A stretch of 64,000 bases of DNA from Variovorax paradoxus EPS (GCF_000184745.1 NC_014931.1:5642001-5706000), one strand, 5' to 3'; shown: positions 33,198 through 43,725, numbered from the stretch's first letter. Notes: generated by a model not told the origin, from the letters alone. A program made the numbers and translations.

Positions 33198-33797
33198 TCA
33201 TGCGTGTCCGGCGTCGGGGGAGAGCTTCCAGGCTTCGAGGCCCAGCAACATCAGCGCCTTGTCGTAGCGCTGCTCGATCGGGGTGTCGAAGATCACGGCC
33301 GGATCGGCGCTCACGGTGAGCCAGCTGTTCTCGGCCAGTTCCGATTCGAGCTGGCCCTCGCCCCAGGCCGAATAGCCCAGCGAGACCAGCACCTTGCGGG
33401 GGCCGGCGCCGGTGGCCAGGGCCTCCAGCACGTCCTTGGAGGTGGTCATCTCCAGGCCGCCGGGAATGGTCATGGTCGAGGCGTAGACCGATTCTTCGGG
33501 CTTCTCGGCATGGGCGAAGACCGGCTCGTGCAGCACGAAGCCGCGCTCGGTCTGCACCGGGCCGCCCTGGAAGACGGGCGCTTCGCCCAGCTCGGGGCGG
33601 GACAGGTGCAGCTCGATCTTCTCGAACAGCACCTTCAGGTTGATGTCGCTGGGTTTGTTGATCACCAGGCCGAGCGCACCGCGCTCGCTGTGTTCGCAGA
33701 GGTACACGACGCTGCGGTTGAAAGTTTTGTCTTCCATCCCGGGCATCGCTATCAAAAAGTGATGCGTGAGGTTCATCGGGGCAGAATCGGCGGCCAT
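33198..33797 (-). CDS. yqgE: UPF0301 family protein YqgE/AlgH
   Basis: This 199-residue protein of the YqgE/AlgH family has unknown biochemical function. The family hallmarks HHFLIAMPGM, FNRSVVYLCEHSERGALGLVINKP and FQGGPVQTERGFVLH are present. Two starts are possible: 33797 (with GGGTGG upstream) and 33776 (MNLTHHF, the classical N-terminus). With 33797 the start codon touches that of the photolyase gene. It is followed by ruvX, as in most relatives. Confidence 0.92.
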   Translation of the reverse strand: MAADSAPMNLTHHFLIAMPGMEDKTFNRSVVYLCEHSERGALGLVINKPSDINLKVLFEKIELHLSRPELGEAPVFQGGPVQTERGFVLHEPVFAHAEKPEESVYASTMTIPGGLEMTTSKDVLEALATGAGPRKVLVSLGYSAWGEGQLESELAENSWLTVSADPAVIFDTPIEQRYDKALMLLGLEAWKLSPDAGHA

Positions 33798-35297
33798 ATG
33801 CCACCCATTTTACTGGCCGTCGACAAGACCTATCCCAAGGGGCTCATGTGGTTCCGCCGCGACCTTCGCGTGGACGACAACGCAGCGCTCTACCGCGCCC
33901 TTCGCGCCTGCCGCCAGGTGGTCTGCGTTTTCGTGTTCGACAAGGCGATCCTGGACCCGTTGCCCAGCGCCGACCGGCGGGTCGAATTCATCCGCGAATC
34001 GCTGCTGGAACTCCAGGCGGAACTGGGCGCACTGAGCGGCGGGCTGATCGTGCGGCACTCGCACGCGGTGCAGGAAATCCCCGCGCTCGCGAGCGACCTG
34101 GGCGTGCAGGCCGTGTTCGCCAACCGCGACGACGAGCCCGATGCGCTGGAGCGCGACGCCAAGGTGCTAGGCGCGCTGGCCAACGCGGGCATCGCCTTTC
34201 ACACCTACAAGGACTCGACCGTCTTCGACCGCGACGAGGTGCTGACCAAAACCGGCCAGCCCTACACCGTGTTCACGCCCTACAAGCGGGCCTGGCTCGC
34301 AAAGGTGGATTCGTTCTTTCTCAAGCCCTACCCGGTGCGCGGCCACGCCGATGCGCTGGTTCCGCCGCCGCAGGCCTACCGCGAGCCGATGCCCTCGCTG
34401 GGCGAATTGGGCTTCGAGAAGACCAACCTCTCGGCGCTGGAGATCCCGACCGGCTCGCTCGGCGCCGGCGTGCTGTTCGAGGATTTCTTCGAGCGCATCG
34501 ACCGCTACGACGAAGCGCGCAATTTCCCCGCCGTGCGCGGCCCCAGCTACATGGGCGTGCACCTGCGCTTCGGCACGGTGTCGATCCGCCAGGTGGCGAG
34601 CGTGGCGCACCAGCTCTCGCTGCAGGGCAACGCGGGCGCGGCGACGTGGCTGAGTGAACTGATCTGGCGCGACTTCTACTTTCAGATCCTCACGCACTTC
34701 CCGCACGTCCACAAGGACGGCGAATCCAAGAGCTTCCGCCCCGAGTACGACAAGATCCAGTGGCACCACGGCAAGCATGCCGACCAGCTCCTCGACGCCT
34801 GGTGCGAGGGCCGCACCGGCTATCCGCTGGTCGATGCGGCCATGCTGCAGATCAACCAGAGCGGCTACATGCACAACCGCCTGCGCATGGTGGTGGCGAG
34901 CTTCCTCTGCAAGGACCTGGGGCTGGACTGGCGCCGGGGCGAGCGCTACTTCGCGCTGCACCTGAACGACTTCGAGCTGGCCTCCAACAACGGCGGCTGG
35001 CAATGGGCGAGCTCCAGCGGCTGCGATGCGCAGCCCTACTTCCGCATCTTCAACCCGGTGACGCAGAGCGAGCGCTTCGACCCCGAGGGCAAGTTCATCC
35101 GCCGCTACCTGCCGCAGCTCGCGCGGCTGTCGAACGCGGCGATCCATGCGCCGTGGACGGCATCGCCGGTCGAACTGGAGGCGGCGGGCATCAAGCTGGG
35201 CGAGACCTATCCCTTGCCCGTGGTGGACCATGCCGAGGCGCGCGAGAAGACGCTGCAGCGCTACGGCGTGGCGCGGGCCAAGGCGCTGCAGAAATAG
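33798..35297 (+). CDS. phrB: Deoxyribodipyrimidine photolyase
   Basis: This 499-residue light-dependent DNA-repair enzyme has an N-terminal antenna-binding alpha/beta domain (LMWFRRDLRVDDNAAL) and a C-terminal FAD domain. The FAD domain contains SELIWRDFYFQIL, GYPLVDAAMLQ, GYMHNRLRMVVASFL and the tryptophan-rich NNGGWQWASSSGCDAQPYFRIFNP. It divergently abuts yqgE. Starting at 33798 gives 16 residues before MWFRRDLR; an internal Met at 33846 with AAGGGG before it is the alternative. A terminator follows the stop directly. Confidence 0.95.
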   Translation: MPPILLAVDKTYPKGLMWFRRDLRVDDNAALYRALRACRQVVCVFVFDKAILDPLPSADRRVEFIRESLLELQAELGALSGGLIVRHSHAVQEIPALASDLGVQAVFANRDDEPDALERDAKVLGALANAGIAFHTYKDSTVFDRDEVLTKTGQPYTVFTPYKRAWLAKVDSFFLKPYPVRGHADALVPPPQAYREPMPSLGELGFEKTNLSALEIPTGSLGAGVLFEDFFERIDRYDEARNFPAVRGPSYMGVHLRFGTVSIRQVASVAHQLSLQGNAGAATWLSELIWRDFYFQILTHFPHVHKDGESKSFRPEYDKIQWHHGKHADQLLDAWCEGRTGYPLVDAAMLQINQSGYMHNRLRMVVASFLCKDLGLDWRRGERYFALHLNDFELASNNGGWQWASSSGCDAQPYFRIFNPVTQSERFDPEGKFIRRYLPQLARLSNAAIHAPWTASPVELEAAGIKLGETYPLPVVDHAEAREKTLQRYGVARAKALQK

Positions 35298-35298
35298 A

Positions 35299-35321
35299 AA
35301 AAGGCCCCGAAGGGCCTTTCT
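35299..35321. terminator. Terminator between phrB and chpA (convergent)
   Basis: AAAAGGCCC and GGGCCTTTC form a hairpin around CGAA, and A-rich and T-rich flanks allow use from both sides. Confidence 0.75.
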
Positions 35322-35342
35322 CTGGATGAGCGCCGGAGCGCG

Positions 35343-38300
35343 TCAGGCTGCGGCTGCCAGCGTCGGCTCGGTCGTGTACGCACGCACCAGGCGCAGCAGT
35401 TCCTCTTCCGAGTAGGGCTTGCCCAGGTAGTGGTTCACGCCCAGCGTGCGCGCGTAGTCGCGATGCTTCTCGGCGATGCGCGAGGTGATCATGATGATCG
35501 GCAGCTCGGCCAGCGCGGCATCGGCGCGGATGTTGCGGGCCAGGTCGAAGCCGTCCATGCGCGGCATTTCGATGTCCGACAGCACCACCGACGGACGCTC
35601 CTGCTGCAGCCGTTCGAGCGCCTGCAGGCCGTCGGCCGCGAGCGACACGCGATAGCCTTCGCGCTGCAGCAGACGCTGCGTCACGCGGCGCACGGTGATG
35701 GAGTCGTCCACCACCAGCACCAGCGGCACTTGCGGCGCCACCGGGGCCAGCACCGGCATCGGAACCTGCGGTGCGTCCTGGTCGGCCGTGGCCGACGCGG
35801 CGTGCGCCGGCGCCACCAGCGCGGCGGCCTGGCGCTGGCGCGCCTGTTCGCCGTGCACTGCCGCGAGCGCCACCGGGTTGTAGATCAGCGCCACAGCACC
35901 CGAGGCCAGCACCGAGATGCCGGCGAGACCGGGCAGCCGCGCGAGCTGCGGGCCGAGGTTCTTCACCACGACTTCCTGGTTGCCCAGCACTTCGTCCACG
36001 TGCAGCGCGACGCGCTGTGCCGCGCTTCGCACGATCACGAGGGTGTTGTTCTTGGCACCGGCATGCCCGCTGCGGGCCGAGGCCTGCAACAGCGCGCCGG
36101 CCCAGTAGAACGGCACCTGTTCGCTGCCGAACGGATGGCTGTTGTGCAGATAGGCCGCTTCCAGGTCGGTGCCGCTCACGCGCTGAACCAGTTCCACGAG
36201 GTTCGACGGAACGCCGATCGACACGTCGCCGGCACGCAGCATCACCACGTGCGTCACGGCGGTGGTCAGCGGCAGCACCAGCTTGAAGGTGGTGCCCTGG
36301 CCGGGCGTGCTGTGCGTTTCGATGCGGCCGCCGAGCGCCGCGATCTGCGCGCGCACCACGTCCATGCCGATGCCGCGTCCGGACAGCTCGGAGACCTGTC
36401 CAGCCGTCGAAAAGCCGGGCTTGAAGATCAGCTCGGTGGCTTCTTCGGGCGTGAGTTCCTGGTCGCTCGCCAGCAGGCCGAGTGCGCGTGCGCGCTCGGC
36501 AATCCGTTTCTGGTCGAGGCCGGCGCCGTCGTCGCGGAAGCTCACCGAGACGTCGTTGCCTTCGTGGTGCAGGTCGATGACGATGAGGCCGCTGGCTTCC
36601 TTGCCGGCCTTCTCGCGCGCCGCCGAATCCTCGATGCCGTGCGCCACGCAGTTGCGCAGCAAATGCTCGAAGGCGGGCGTCATCCGGTCCAGCACGCCAC
36701 GGTCCATTTCGATGGAGCCGCCGACGATGTCTAGCCGCACCTGCTTGCCGGTGTCCTTCGACGCCTGGCGCACCACGCGGTAGAGGCGGTCGGAAATGCC
36801 TTCGAACTCCACCATGCGCGTGCGCAGCAGGCCGCGTTGCAGTTCGCGGGTCTGGCGGGCCTGGACGCTCAGGTCGTCTTCCGTCGCCTGCACCGTCTTT
36901 TGCAGCGTGCGCTGCACGGTGGCCACGTCGTTTACCGACTCGGCCATCATCCGCGTGAGTTCCTGCACGCGGGTGAAGCGGTCGAACTCGAGCGGGTCGA
37001 AGCTCTGCTGCGAATCCTTGGCTTGCGCGAGACGCGACTGCATCTGGCTTTCGGCCTGCACTTCGATGTCGCGCAGCTGCTGGCGCAGGCGGTCCAGGTT
37101 GCCCGTGAGGTCGGACAGCGATCCGCGCAGCTGGCCGAGTTCGGCTTCGAGGCGCGAGCGCGTGATGATGACCTCGCCGGTCTGCGCGACCAGGCGGTCG
37201 AGCAGTTGCGTGCGGATGCGCACGGCCTGGCCCGATGCAGCGCGCAGCGGCGCGAGCAAGGCGGGCGCCGGACGCGGCTGCAGCATCGTGACGGCCGGGC
37301 CGGCGGCATCTTCCGACGCATCGGCGACCGGAGCGGCTTCTTCGTCGTTCGCCGGCACGCCGCCTTCGGGCGCCACCTGAACCAATTGGATGGCCGGCGA
37401 AGGCGCGGTGGCCGCGGCAACGAGTTGGGCCATCTCGACCTGCGTGGCATCGTCGGCCGCGCGCAGCGCGTCGAAGGTGGCTTGCAGGGCATCGAGGCGG
37501 GCCAGGAGCTTTTCAATGTCGGCCCGCTCGGCGCCCTGGGAGCCCAGGACTTCGATCTCGGACTCCATGCGGTGCGCGCGTTCGCCCAGGCGCATGGCGC
37601 CGGCCAGTCGCGCACTGCCCTTGAGCGTGTGCAGCGTGCGCAGCACCGAGGCGCGCGGCGCGCTGTCGTCGGGATGGTGCGACCACTGGCGAAGCGCTTC
37701 GCCCAGTTGAGGCAGCAGGTCGGCGGCTTCTTCCTCGAAGATCGGGAAGAGGTCGGCATCGACCGCATCGGCCAGGTCGATGGCGTCTTCGGAATCGTCC
37801 AGCGCCACGTCGGCGATGCCGTCGCTGGTGGACACGATCTGCTGGAACGGCCGGACTTCGCTGCGCACGGCGGCTTCGAGCGGCATGGGGGCTGCCGCGA
37901 TGTCGCGCAGCGCCTGCAGCGTGCCTTCGGCCGGATCGCGCAGGAACCCCACGGCGAACTGGTGCAGCAGGCGACGCAGCTCGTCGGCCGCGGCGACCAG
38001 CACCACGCCCTGTTCACGCGTGCCGCTGCCCTGCATCTGCAGATGCTGCAGCGCCGATTCGAGCAGGCGCGCCATCCCCGAGAGGCTGTGGAAGCCGACG
38101 GTGGCCGAACTGCCGGCCAGCGAATGCGCCAGCGCAATGGTCGAGTCGGGCAGGCGCTCGTGCGATTCGAGTGCCCATTCGCCGACGTCGGTGGCCAGTT
38201 GCCTGGACCATTCGTCGGCTTCGTTGAGGTAGACGTTGTAGAGCGCGATGCCGATGCGCAGCGGGCCGATCACCTTGACTTGGTCTTCGGCGCTGGCGGA

Positions 38301-41300
38301 GGCGGAGAGTTCTTCTTCCGCCACTTCCGCGACTTCCGCAACTTCCACGGATTCCGTCACCTCGATGGCTTCCACCGTCTCGACGGACTCGTGTGCGGCA
38401 ACAGGCTCCGGCGTTTCTTCTTCGGCCACGATGGCCGGCGGCTCGGCGGGCGCTTCGACCGGGGCCTCTACCGCAGCCACGGCTGCGGGTTCGGGCTCCG
38501 GCTCAAGAGTCAGTTCCAACTCGGGCAGCGCCTCCAGCGGAGGCAGGGCCATGTCGTCGGCCTTGGGCTCGTTCGCCGGCACGGGCAGCGGGTTCAGGTC
38601 CCAGGCGAAGTCCGGCAGGCTGGTGGCGGTCGGCACCGTCGCCTCGATGCTCGCTTCGGGCTCGACGGACTTGGGCTGCGCAGCGGCCGGCTCGGCAGGC
38701 GCCGGCGTCTTCGCGGGCGCCAGGAAATCGAAATCGTCACCGGTGGGCAGCGCCTCCAGCGGTGCGGGCGAGGTGGGCTGCTTCGTCTCGAAATCGATGA
38801 AGTCGGTGGAGGTGAAGTCGTCGTCCGCCTCAGCGGACACGGGCTTCTGCGGCTCTTCTTCGAGCGCGGGCAGTTCGGGGAACGGCTCGGGCGCGGCCTG
38901 CACCGGGAGATCCGGCAGGAACGACAGATCGGGCAGCGGCGGCAGCTCGGGTTCGGCGGCGATGTGGCGGGCAGCCACGGCCAGTTGCTCGGCGTCGGCC
39001 ACGCGCACCGGCGGCGGCACGGGTTCGCCGGCCATCAGCGCATCGGCCACGCGGCTGAACGGGCCGGCCTGCCAGGAATGCGATTCGCCCGAGGCGATGG
39101 CTTCGACCCACTGGCCGAAGTCGCGCAGCGTGCGTTCGGTGGCCGACAGCATCTCCGGCGTGGCGGGACGCTGGTCGGCCAGCCAGGTGTTGAGCACCTG
39201 CTCGAGCGACCAGGCGGCATCGCCGAAGTCGGTGAGGCCGACCATGCGCGAGCTGCCCTTGAGCGTGTGGAACGCACGGCGCAGGATGGTGAGCTCTTCG
39301 ATGTCGTCCGGATGGCTGCCCAGTTCGGTGATGGCGGCCAGGCCGTTGTGCACCACCTCGCGGGCCTCGTCCAGGAAGATGTTCTGGAGGTCGTCTTCTT
39401 CCAGCTCGGTGACTTCGGTGTCGGGCAGTGCGCCCGGTCCGGTGATCTTGGAGGTCCAGCTCTCGGCCTTGCGGCTGAATTCCTCGAGCGGCGTCGGCTT
39501 GGTCTTCTTGGCGGGCGTGGCGAGCGCAGCGAGCTTCGAGGCGATCTGTGCGTCGACTTCCTCGATGCTGAGCACGGGTTCGGCCGCGGGGGCCGCAACG
39601 TCGCCTTCGTGGCTGTCGGCGGCCTGGCGGCCCATCAGCGGCTTGAGTTCGCCGGCCTCGGTGTCGAACACGAACAGGCGCTTGGCCAGCGCGGGCTGGT
39701 AGCCCAGCATGTCGATCAGGAAGCCCAGCGCGCCCAGGTTGTTGCCGAGCGCGTCGAAGCCGGCCATTTCCTCGGCGGGCGAGGTGCTGACCAGCATGGC
39801 CTCGACGTCGTCGCGCATGCGCTGCACGGTGAGCGCCGCCTGGTCGAGGCCGAGCACGGAGAACACGCCGCGCATCTGCATCAATTGCGTCGGCACGGTG
39901 CGCAGCAGCCCCTTTTCGGCGGGACGGCGGAAGTACTGGTCGAGCGACTTCTCGAGTTCGCTCAGGTGGCTGCGCAGCTCGTCGACCACGGTGCCCATGG
40001 TCTGGCGATCGCTCACGCGGCGGTACAGATCTTCCATCCACGGCTCGAGCGGCTCGGAATGGCCGCCCGCGCGCACGCGTTCGATGCGGCCCGCGAGCTG
40101 CAGCGTGCGGGAGGTGAGCTGCGGATCGCTCGGATCGAGGTCTTCGAGCGCGGCTTCCAGGTACAGCACCGAGGTGGCGACTTCCATCGCCAGTTCGGTG
40201 TCGGGCGGCTGGCCCGACTTGACCGAGGCCTCGACGGCATGCGACAGCGCCTCGACCATCGGCAGGCTCGGCGGATGCAGCTTCTGCAGCGATTCGCCCA
40301 GCTGCGCGAAGGTGTCGGCCACCTGGCGCGTGCGGGTGATGTCGCCGCCCGAGAGCGCCGACCACATTTCCTTGGCGGTCTCAATGCGCTTGCGGGCCTG
40401 CGTGAGCACCAGCGGATCGAAACGGCCGAACTGCTCGACGGTGTAGTCGATGTGCTGCTCGTGGGCGACGCCCCAGGCGCTGCGCACGGTGCGCAGCGTG
40501 GCGGCTTCGTCGCGGGCGGTGGGCACGGCCTGCGCGCAGAAGAACAAAAGGTCCTGGCCGAGACGGTCGGACACCAGGCTGTCGCCGCGTGCCAGCGTGG
40601 CGTACTGCAGCAGCACGCGCGTGGCGGCGCGCTTCACATACGAATCGGCGGGAATGAGGCCGAGCGACAGGGCTTCGAAGAAGCCCGCGGCCAGCGTCCA
40701 GAAGCTGGCGACGCGGGGCAGCAGCGCGCCGCGTCCGAGCCCCAGGCACAGGCCCTGCAGGCGCTGTGCGGCCTGCACGTCGCCGACCTTGACCAGCTGC
40801 AGCACTTCGCGGTCGAGCCGCGAGCGCACGGCCGGGTCGTAGGCAACGGCGGCTTGCGTGAGCGCGGGCTTGACCTCGACCCAGCGCCAGGCGGTGCTCC
40901 AGAGATCGGCCGGATGAACGCGCTCGTTGCCGCCCAGTTCCAGCACATCGCGGTATTGGGGAAAGAGCGCGACCGACGACACGGACTTGCCGGCCAGCAG
41001 CGCACTGAGGAAATCGGTGACGGCGAAGCCGGCACGCTCGATCTTCAGCACGGCGCTGTCGGTGCAGCGCTGCGGTTCGGCAATGAAGCCCTGCACCGCG
41101 AATTCGATGGCGCCGAGCACCAGCGCGGGCGACGAATGCCCGACCATCTGCAGCGCACCGACGGCCTGGTGCAGTTGCTGGCGGGCCATCTGCAGCGGGC
41201 CGCTTTCGGGCTCCGTTGCACTGCCCACGTCGCGCACGAAGCGCCGCAACGACTTGCCCACACCGTCGAGGGATTTCTGGATTTCTCCCAGCACCCAGGC

Positions 41301-41372
41301 CAGCGGCCCGAGGTCTTCGGTGGCCGGCAGGTTGCCGGCGATGGGGGCCGTGGCAGGGGTTTGAATCGACAC
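35343..41372 (-). CDS. chpA: ChpA/PilL-type hybrid chemotaxis kinase (multi-Hpt, CheA, CheW, receiver)
   Basis: This 2009-residue signalling kinase belongs to the type IV pilus (twitching) chemosensory system. The order is: N-terminal FimL/Hpt-like region (residues ~1-560), Hpt with HTLKGSSRM (~701), a long Pro/Glu-rich linker (~840-1060), Hpt-like HSLAGSSATVGF (~1082), Hpt with HTLKGSARLAG (~1247), dimerisation region, HATPase (FEHLLRNCVAHGIED, ~1567), CheW-like domain (~1700-1810) and C-terminal receiver (LVVDDSITVRR to YLGKPYSEEEL, ~1886-2000). It is last in pilG-pilH-pilI-pilJ-chpA. The HSLAGSS site keeps its His, but the surrounding Lys is changed. Confidence 0.94.
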   Translation of the reverse strand: MSIQTPATAPIAGNLPATEDLGPLAWVLGEIQKSLDGVGKSLRRFVRDVGSATEPESGPLQMARQQLHQAVGALQMVGHSSPALVLGAIEFAVQGFIAEPQRCTDSAVLKIERAGFAVTDFLSALLAGKSVSSVALFPQYRDVLELGGNERVHPADLWSTAWRWVEVKPALTQAAVAYDPAVRSRLDREVLQLVKVGDVQAAQRLQGLCLGLGRGALLPRVASFWTLAAGFFEALSLGLIPADSYVKRAATRVLLQYATLARGDSLVSDRLGQDLLFFCAQAVPTARDEAATLRTVRSAWGVAHEQHIDYTVEQFGRFDPLVLTQARKRIETAKEMWSALSGGDITRTRQVADTFAQLGESLQKLHPPSLPMVEALSHAVEASVKSGQPPDTELAMEVATSVLYLEAALEDLDPSDPQLTSRTLQLAGRIERVRAGGHSEPLEPWMEDLYRRVSDRQTMGTVVDELRSHLSELEKSLDQYFRRPAEKGLLRTVPTQLMQMRGVFSVLGLDQAALTVQRMRDDVEAMLVSTSPAEEMAGFDALGNNLGALGFLIDMLGYQPALAKRLFVFDTEAGELKPLMGRQAADSHEGDVAAPAAEPVLSIEEVDAQIASKLAALATPAKKTKPTPLEEFSRKAESWTSKITGPGALPDTEVTELEEDDLQNIFLDEAREVVHNGLAAITELGSHPDDIEELTILRRAFHTLKGSSRMVGLTDFGDAAWSLEQVLNTWLADQRPATPEMLSATERTLRDFGQWVEAIASGESHSWQAGPFSRVADALMAGEPVPPPVRVADAEQLAVAARHIAAEPELPPLPDLSFLPDLPVQAAPEPFPELPALEEEPQKPVSAEADDDFTSTDFIDFETKQPTSPAPLEALPTGDDFDFLAPAKTPAPAEPAAAQPKSVEPEASIEATVPTATSLPDFAWDLNPLPVPANEPKADDMALPPLEALPELELTLEPEPEPAAVAAVEAPVEAPAEPPAIVAEEETPEPVAAHESVETVEAIEVTESVEVAEVAEVAEEELSASASAEDQVKVIGPLRIGIALYNVYLNEADEWSRQLATDVGEWALESHERLPDSTIALAHSLAGSSATVGFHSLSGMARLLESALQHLQMQGSGTREQGVVLVAAADELRRLLHQFAVGFLRDPAEGTLQALRDIAAAPMPLEAAVRSEVRPFQQIVSTSDGIADVALDDSEDAIDLADAVDADLFPIFEEEAADLLPQLGEALRQWSHHPDDSAPRASVLRTLHTLKGSARLAGAMRLGERAHRMESEIEVLGSQGAERADIEKLLARLDALQATFDALRAADDATQVEMAQLVAAATAPSPAIQLVQVAPEGGVPANDEEAAPVADASEDAAGPAVTMLQPRPAPALLAPLRAASGQAVRIRTQLLDRLVAQTGEVIITRSRLEAELGQLRGSLSDLTGNLDRLRQQLRDIEVQAESQMQSRLAQAKDSQQSFDPLEFDRFTRVQELTRMMAESVNDVATVQRTLQKTVQATEDDLSVQARQTRELQRGLLRTRMVEFEGISDRLYRVVRQASKDTGKQVRLDIVGGSIEMDRGVLDRMTPAFEHLLRNCVAHGIEDSAAREKAGKEASGLIVIDLHHEGNDVSVSFRDDGAGLDQKRIAERARALGLLASDQELTPEEATELIFKPGFSTAGQVSELSGRGIGMDVVRAQIAALGGRIETHSTPGQGTTFKLVLPLTTAVTHVVMLRAGDVSIGVPSNLVELVQRVSGTDLEAAYLHNSHPFGSEQVPFYWAGALLQASARSGHAGAKNNTLVIVRSAAQRVALHVDEVLGNQEVVVKNLGPQLARLPGLAGISVLASGAVALIYNPVALAAVHGEQARQRQAAALVAPAHAASATADQDAPQVPMPVLAPVAPQVPLVLVVDDSITVRRVTQRLLQREGYRVSLAADGLQALERLQQERPSVVLSDIEMPRMDGFDLARNIRADAALAELPIIMITSRIAEKHRDYARTLGVNHYLGKPYSEEELLRLVRAYTTEPTLAAAA

Positions 41373-41406
41373 GTGGTTGCTCGCCGTTCTTATCTATCTG
41401 TTGTCG

Positions 41407-43725
41407 TCAGGCAATCTTGAAACGGGCTACCGAGCGGCGCAGTTCTTCCGCCATCTGCGAGAGCTCGCGCACCTGCTGGGCCGTGGTCCGCGTACCTTCA
41501 CCGGTCTGCTCGGTCACCGCAAAAATGTGCTGGATGTTGGCAGCCACCACGTTGGCCGAATCGGCTTCGCGGGAGGCGGACTGCGAAATCTGCTCGATCA
41601 GCTCGGCGAGGCGGCGCGACACGCGGTCAATCTCGGTCAGCGCGGTACCCGCGTTGTCGGACAGCTTGGCCCCTTCGACCACACCCTGCGTGGAACGCTC
41701 CATGGCGCCCACCGCATCCTGGGTGTCGGTCTGAATCGCCTTCACCAGCGCCGAAATCTGGCGCGTGGCGTCTGCGGAGCGTTCGGCCAGTCGCTGAACT
41801 TCTTCCGCCACCACCGAGAAGCCTCGACCGGCTTCACCGGCCGATGCGGCCTGAATGGCGGCATTAAGGGCCAGCACGTTCGTCTGTTCGGTAATGTCCG
41901 AGATCAGCTCGGTGATTTCGCCAATCTCCTGCGACGACTCGCCCAGGCGCTTGATCCGCTTGGAGGTTTCCTGGATCTGGTCGCGGATGGAGTTCATACC
42001 GCCGATGGCGTTCTGCACGGCCTGCAGGCCCGACGATGCGGCTTGCAGCGACTGGCGCGCCACCGTGGCGGACTCTTGCGCCTGCGTGGACACACCGTTG
42101 ATTCGCTCGGCCATGGTCAGCACCGACTGGCCGGTTTCGCGAATCTCGCGCAGCTGTTCGGTCGAGGCGGCCAGCAGTTCGGTCGAGGTGTTTTCCACCT
42201 GCGACGTCGTCTGCGCCACGCGGGTCGCCGTGTTCTGCACGTTGCCCACCAGCAAACGCAGTTCTTCCACCGTGTAGTTCACCGAGTCGGCGATGGCGCC
42301 GGTGATGTCTTCCGTCACGGTCGCTTCCTGCGTCAGGTCGCCTTCGGCCACTGTCTGCAGTTCGTTCATCAGCCGAAGAATGGCGGCCTGGTTGGCGTTG
42401 TTGATGCGGCCGGCTTCTTCCGAAGTCTGCTCGGCGGCCAGACGCTCGCGTTCGGCGTTGGCGGCACGTTCGCGGCCTTCGCGCACCTGCACGAAACCGA
42501 TGGCGCCGGCGAATGCCAGGGCGGCCAGCGACAGCACGAACAGCAAGACGATCGTTCCGGCGCCCAGACCCGTGCGGGCGGACAGCTTGTCCTGCAGGTC
42601 GCCCAGCGACTTACGCAGCGGCTCGCTGTCGGTCAGGATGGAAGCCTGCGCTTCGCGCGCCGCCACCAGACCCTGCAGGTTGCCCAGAATGGCGGAAGCC
42701 TGCGTGCGCATCTGCTCGTAGGTCTTCAGGATGGCTTCGAGCTGCTGGCGCGTCTGCGGATCCTTCGAGCCGGGGAAGCGCTGCTGCGCATTGCCGTCGA
42801 GCAGGCCGCGGGTGGTTTCTTGGAAGGTGTTCAGGTCCTTGCCCAGCAGGAACACGGCGTCGGGGTTCACACCCTCGACCGTGAAGAATTCGTTGGTCGA
42901 CTTGCCGATGCGCTGCGTCAGCATCACGAGCTGGCCGGCGGCCGAGATTTCGGGCAGCGTGGCGTTCTGCTGCATCTTCAGCGACGCGACGGTTTCCGTC
43001 ATTTCGAGCAGCGTGGACGACTGCTGGTTGATGTCGCGCAAGGCGGCGCCCACCTGGGTCAGGATCTGGCGCTGGGCCAGCACGGCCTTGGCGCTGGTGT
43101 CGGCACGTGCAACGAGGGGATTGATCTTGTTCATCTCCTCGTCGTACTGGTTGCCCACGCGCTCCAGGCGCAGGGAATCGTCGCCGTTGGTGAGGCCTGC
43201 GACGCGACGCGAGAGGTCGTCGGCGCTGTCCTTCACTTCGACGAACGCCGAGGCGCTGCCGACGAGGGCCTGGGAGATCGACTTGGCCAGGCGCTGCGAC
43301 TGCATCAGCGACTGGCCGGTGGCCGCCACCTGCTGTGCGAGGCGTTCCGAGCGAAGAATGGCGGAGCCGGCCACCAGGAGCAGCAGCAACACCGTGACGG
43401 CCAGCAGGATCGCCAGGATCCGCTGCTGCTTTGCCTGGCTGGAGCCCGATCGGCCTGCGGCCGGGACGGCATCGAGCGCCGCCGCGTCGAGCGCGTCGGG
43501 GTTCTCGCCGCCGGTCAGGCCGTCGCCATCGGCGAAGCCGGTGGGCGCGGGCGCGACGGGCGACGAGCTTTCGCCCTTCCTCGCGATGCGCACGGTTTTC
43601 TCGTCCGGAACCTGAACCGTATCGACATCGTCGAGCGATATCGAACCGGAGCCGTCGACGCGGGCCTTGTCGTTCCCGTTGCTCACGGGCAGTAATTTCT
43701 TGAACTTGTCGGCGATCGAGCTCAC
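41407..43725 (-). CDS. pilJ: Type IV pilus methyl-accepting chemotaxis protein PilJ
   Basis: This 772-residue membrane receptor has an Asp/Ser-rich cytoplasmic start and a first TM helix near 97-120 (ILAILLAVTVLLLLLVAG). A periplasmic region with two helical sensor modules follows, then a second TM near 385-410, a HAMP-like linker and a C-terminal signalling hairpin with EEVQRLAERSADATRQISALV. It transmits pilus or surface signals to ChpA through PilI. It is followed by chpA after 34 bp. Confidence 0.94.
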   Translation of the reverse strand: MSSIADKFKKLLPVSNGNDKARVDGSGSISLDDVDTVQVPDEKTVRIARKGESSSPVAPAPTGFADGDGLTGGENPDALDAAALDAVPAAGRSGSSQAKQQRILAILLAVTVLLLLLVAGSAILRSERLAQQVAATGQSLMQSQRLAKSISQALVGSASAFVEVKDSADDLSRRVAGLTNGDDSLRLERVGNQYDEEMNKINPLVARADTSAKAVLAQRQILTQVGAALRDINQQSSTLLEMTETVASLKMQQNATLPEISAAGQLVMLTQRIGKSTNEFFTVEGVNPDAVFLLGKDLNTFQETTRGLLDGNAQQRFPGSKDPQTRQQLEAILKTYEQMRTQASAILGNLQGLVAAREAQASILTDSEPLRKSLGDLQDKLSARTGLGAGTIVLLFVLSLAALAFAGAIGFVQVREGRERAANAERERLAAEQTSEEAGRINNANQAAILRLMNELQTVAEGDLTQEATVTEDITGAIADSVNYTVEELRLLVGNVQNTATRVAQTTSQVENTSTELLAASTEQLREIRETGQSVLTMAERINGVSTQAQESATVARQSLQAASSGLQAVQNAIGGMNSIRDQIQETSKRIKRLGESSQEIGEITELISDITEQTNVLALNAAIQAASAGEAGRGFSVVAEEVQRLAERSADATRQISALVKAIQTDTQDAVGAMERSTQGVVEGAKLSDNAGTALTEIDRVSRRLAELIEQISQSASREADSANVVAANIQHIFAVTEQTGEGTRTTAQQVRELSQMAEELRRSVARFKIA

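Noticed and set aside
36837..41420. A 1527-codon open frame on the plus strand opposite chpA.
   Set aside because: Its translation is rich in Arg/Ala/Gly/His without domain features, and the minus strand carries a clear multi-domain kinase. It is a GC-driven shadow.
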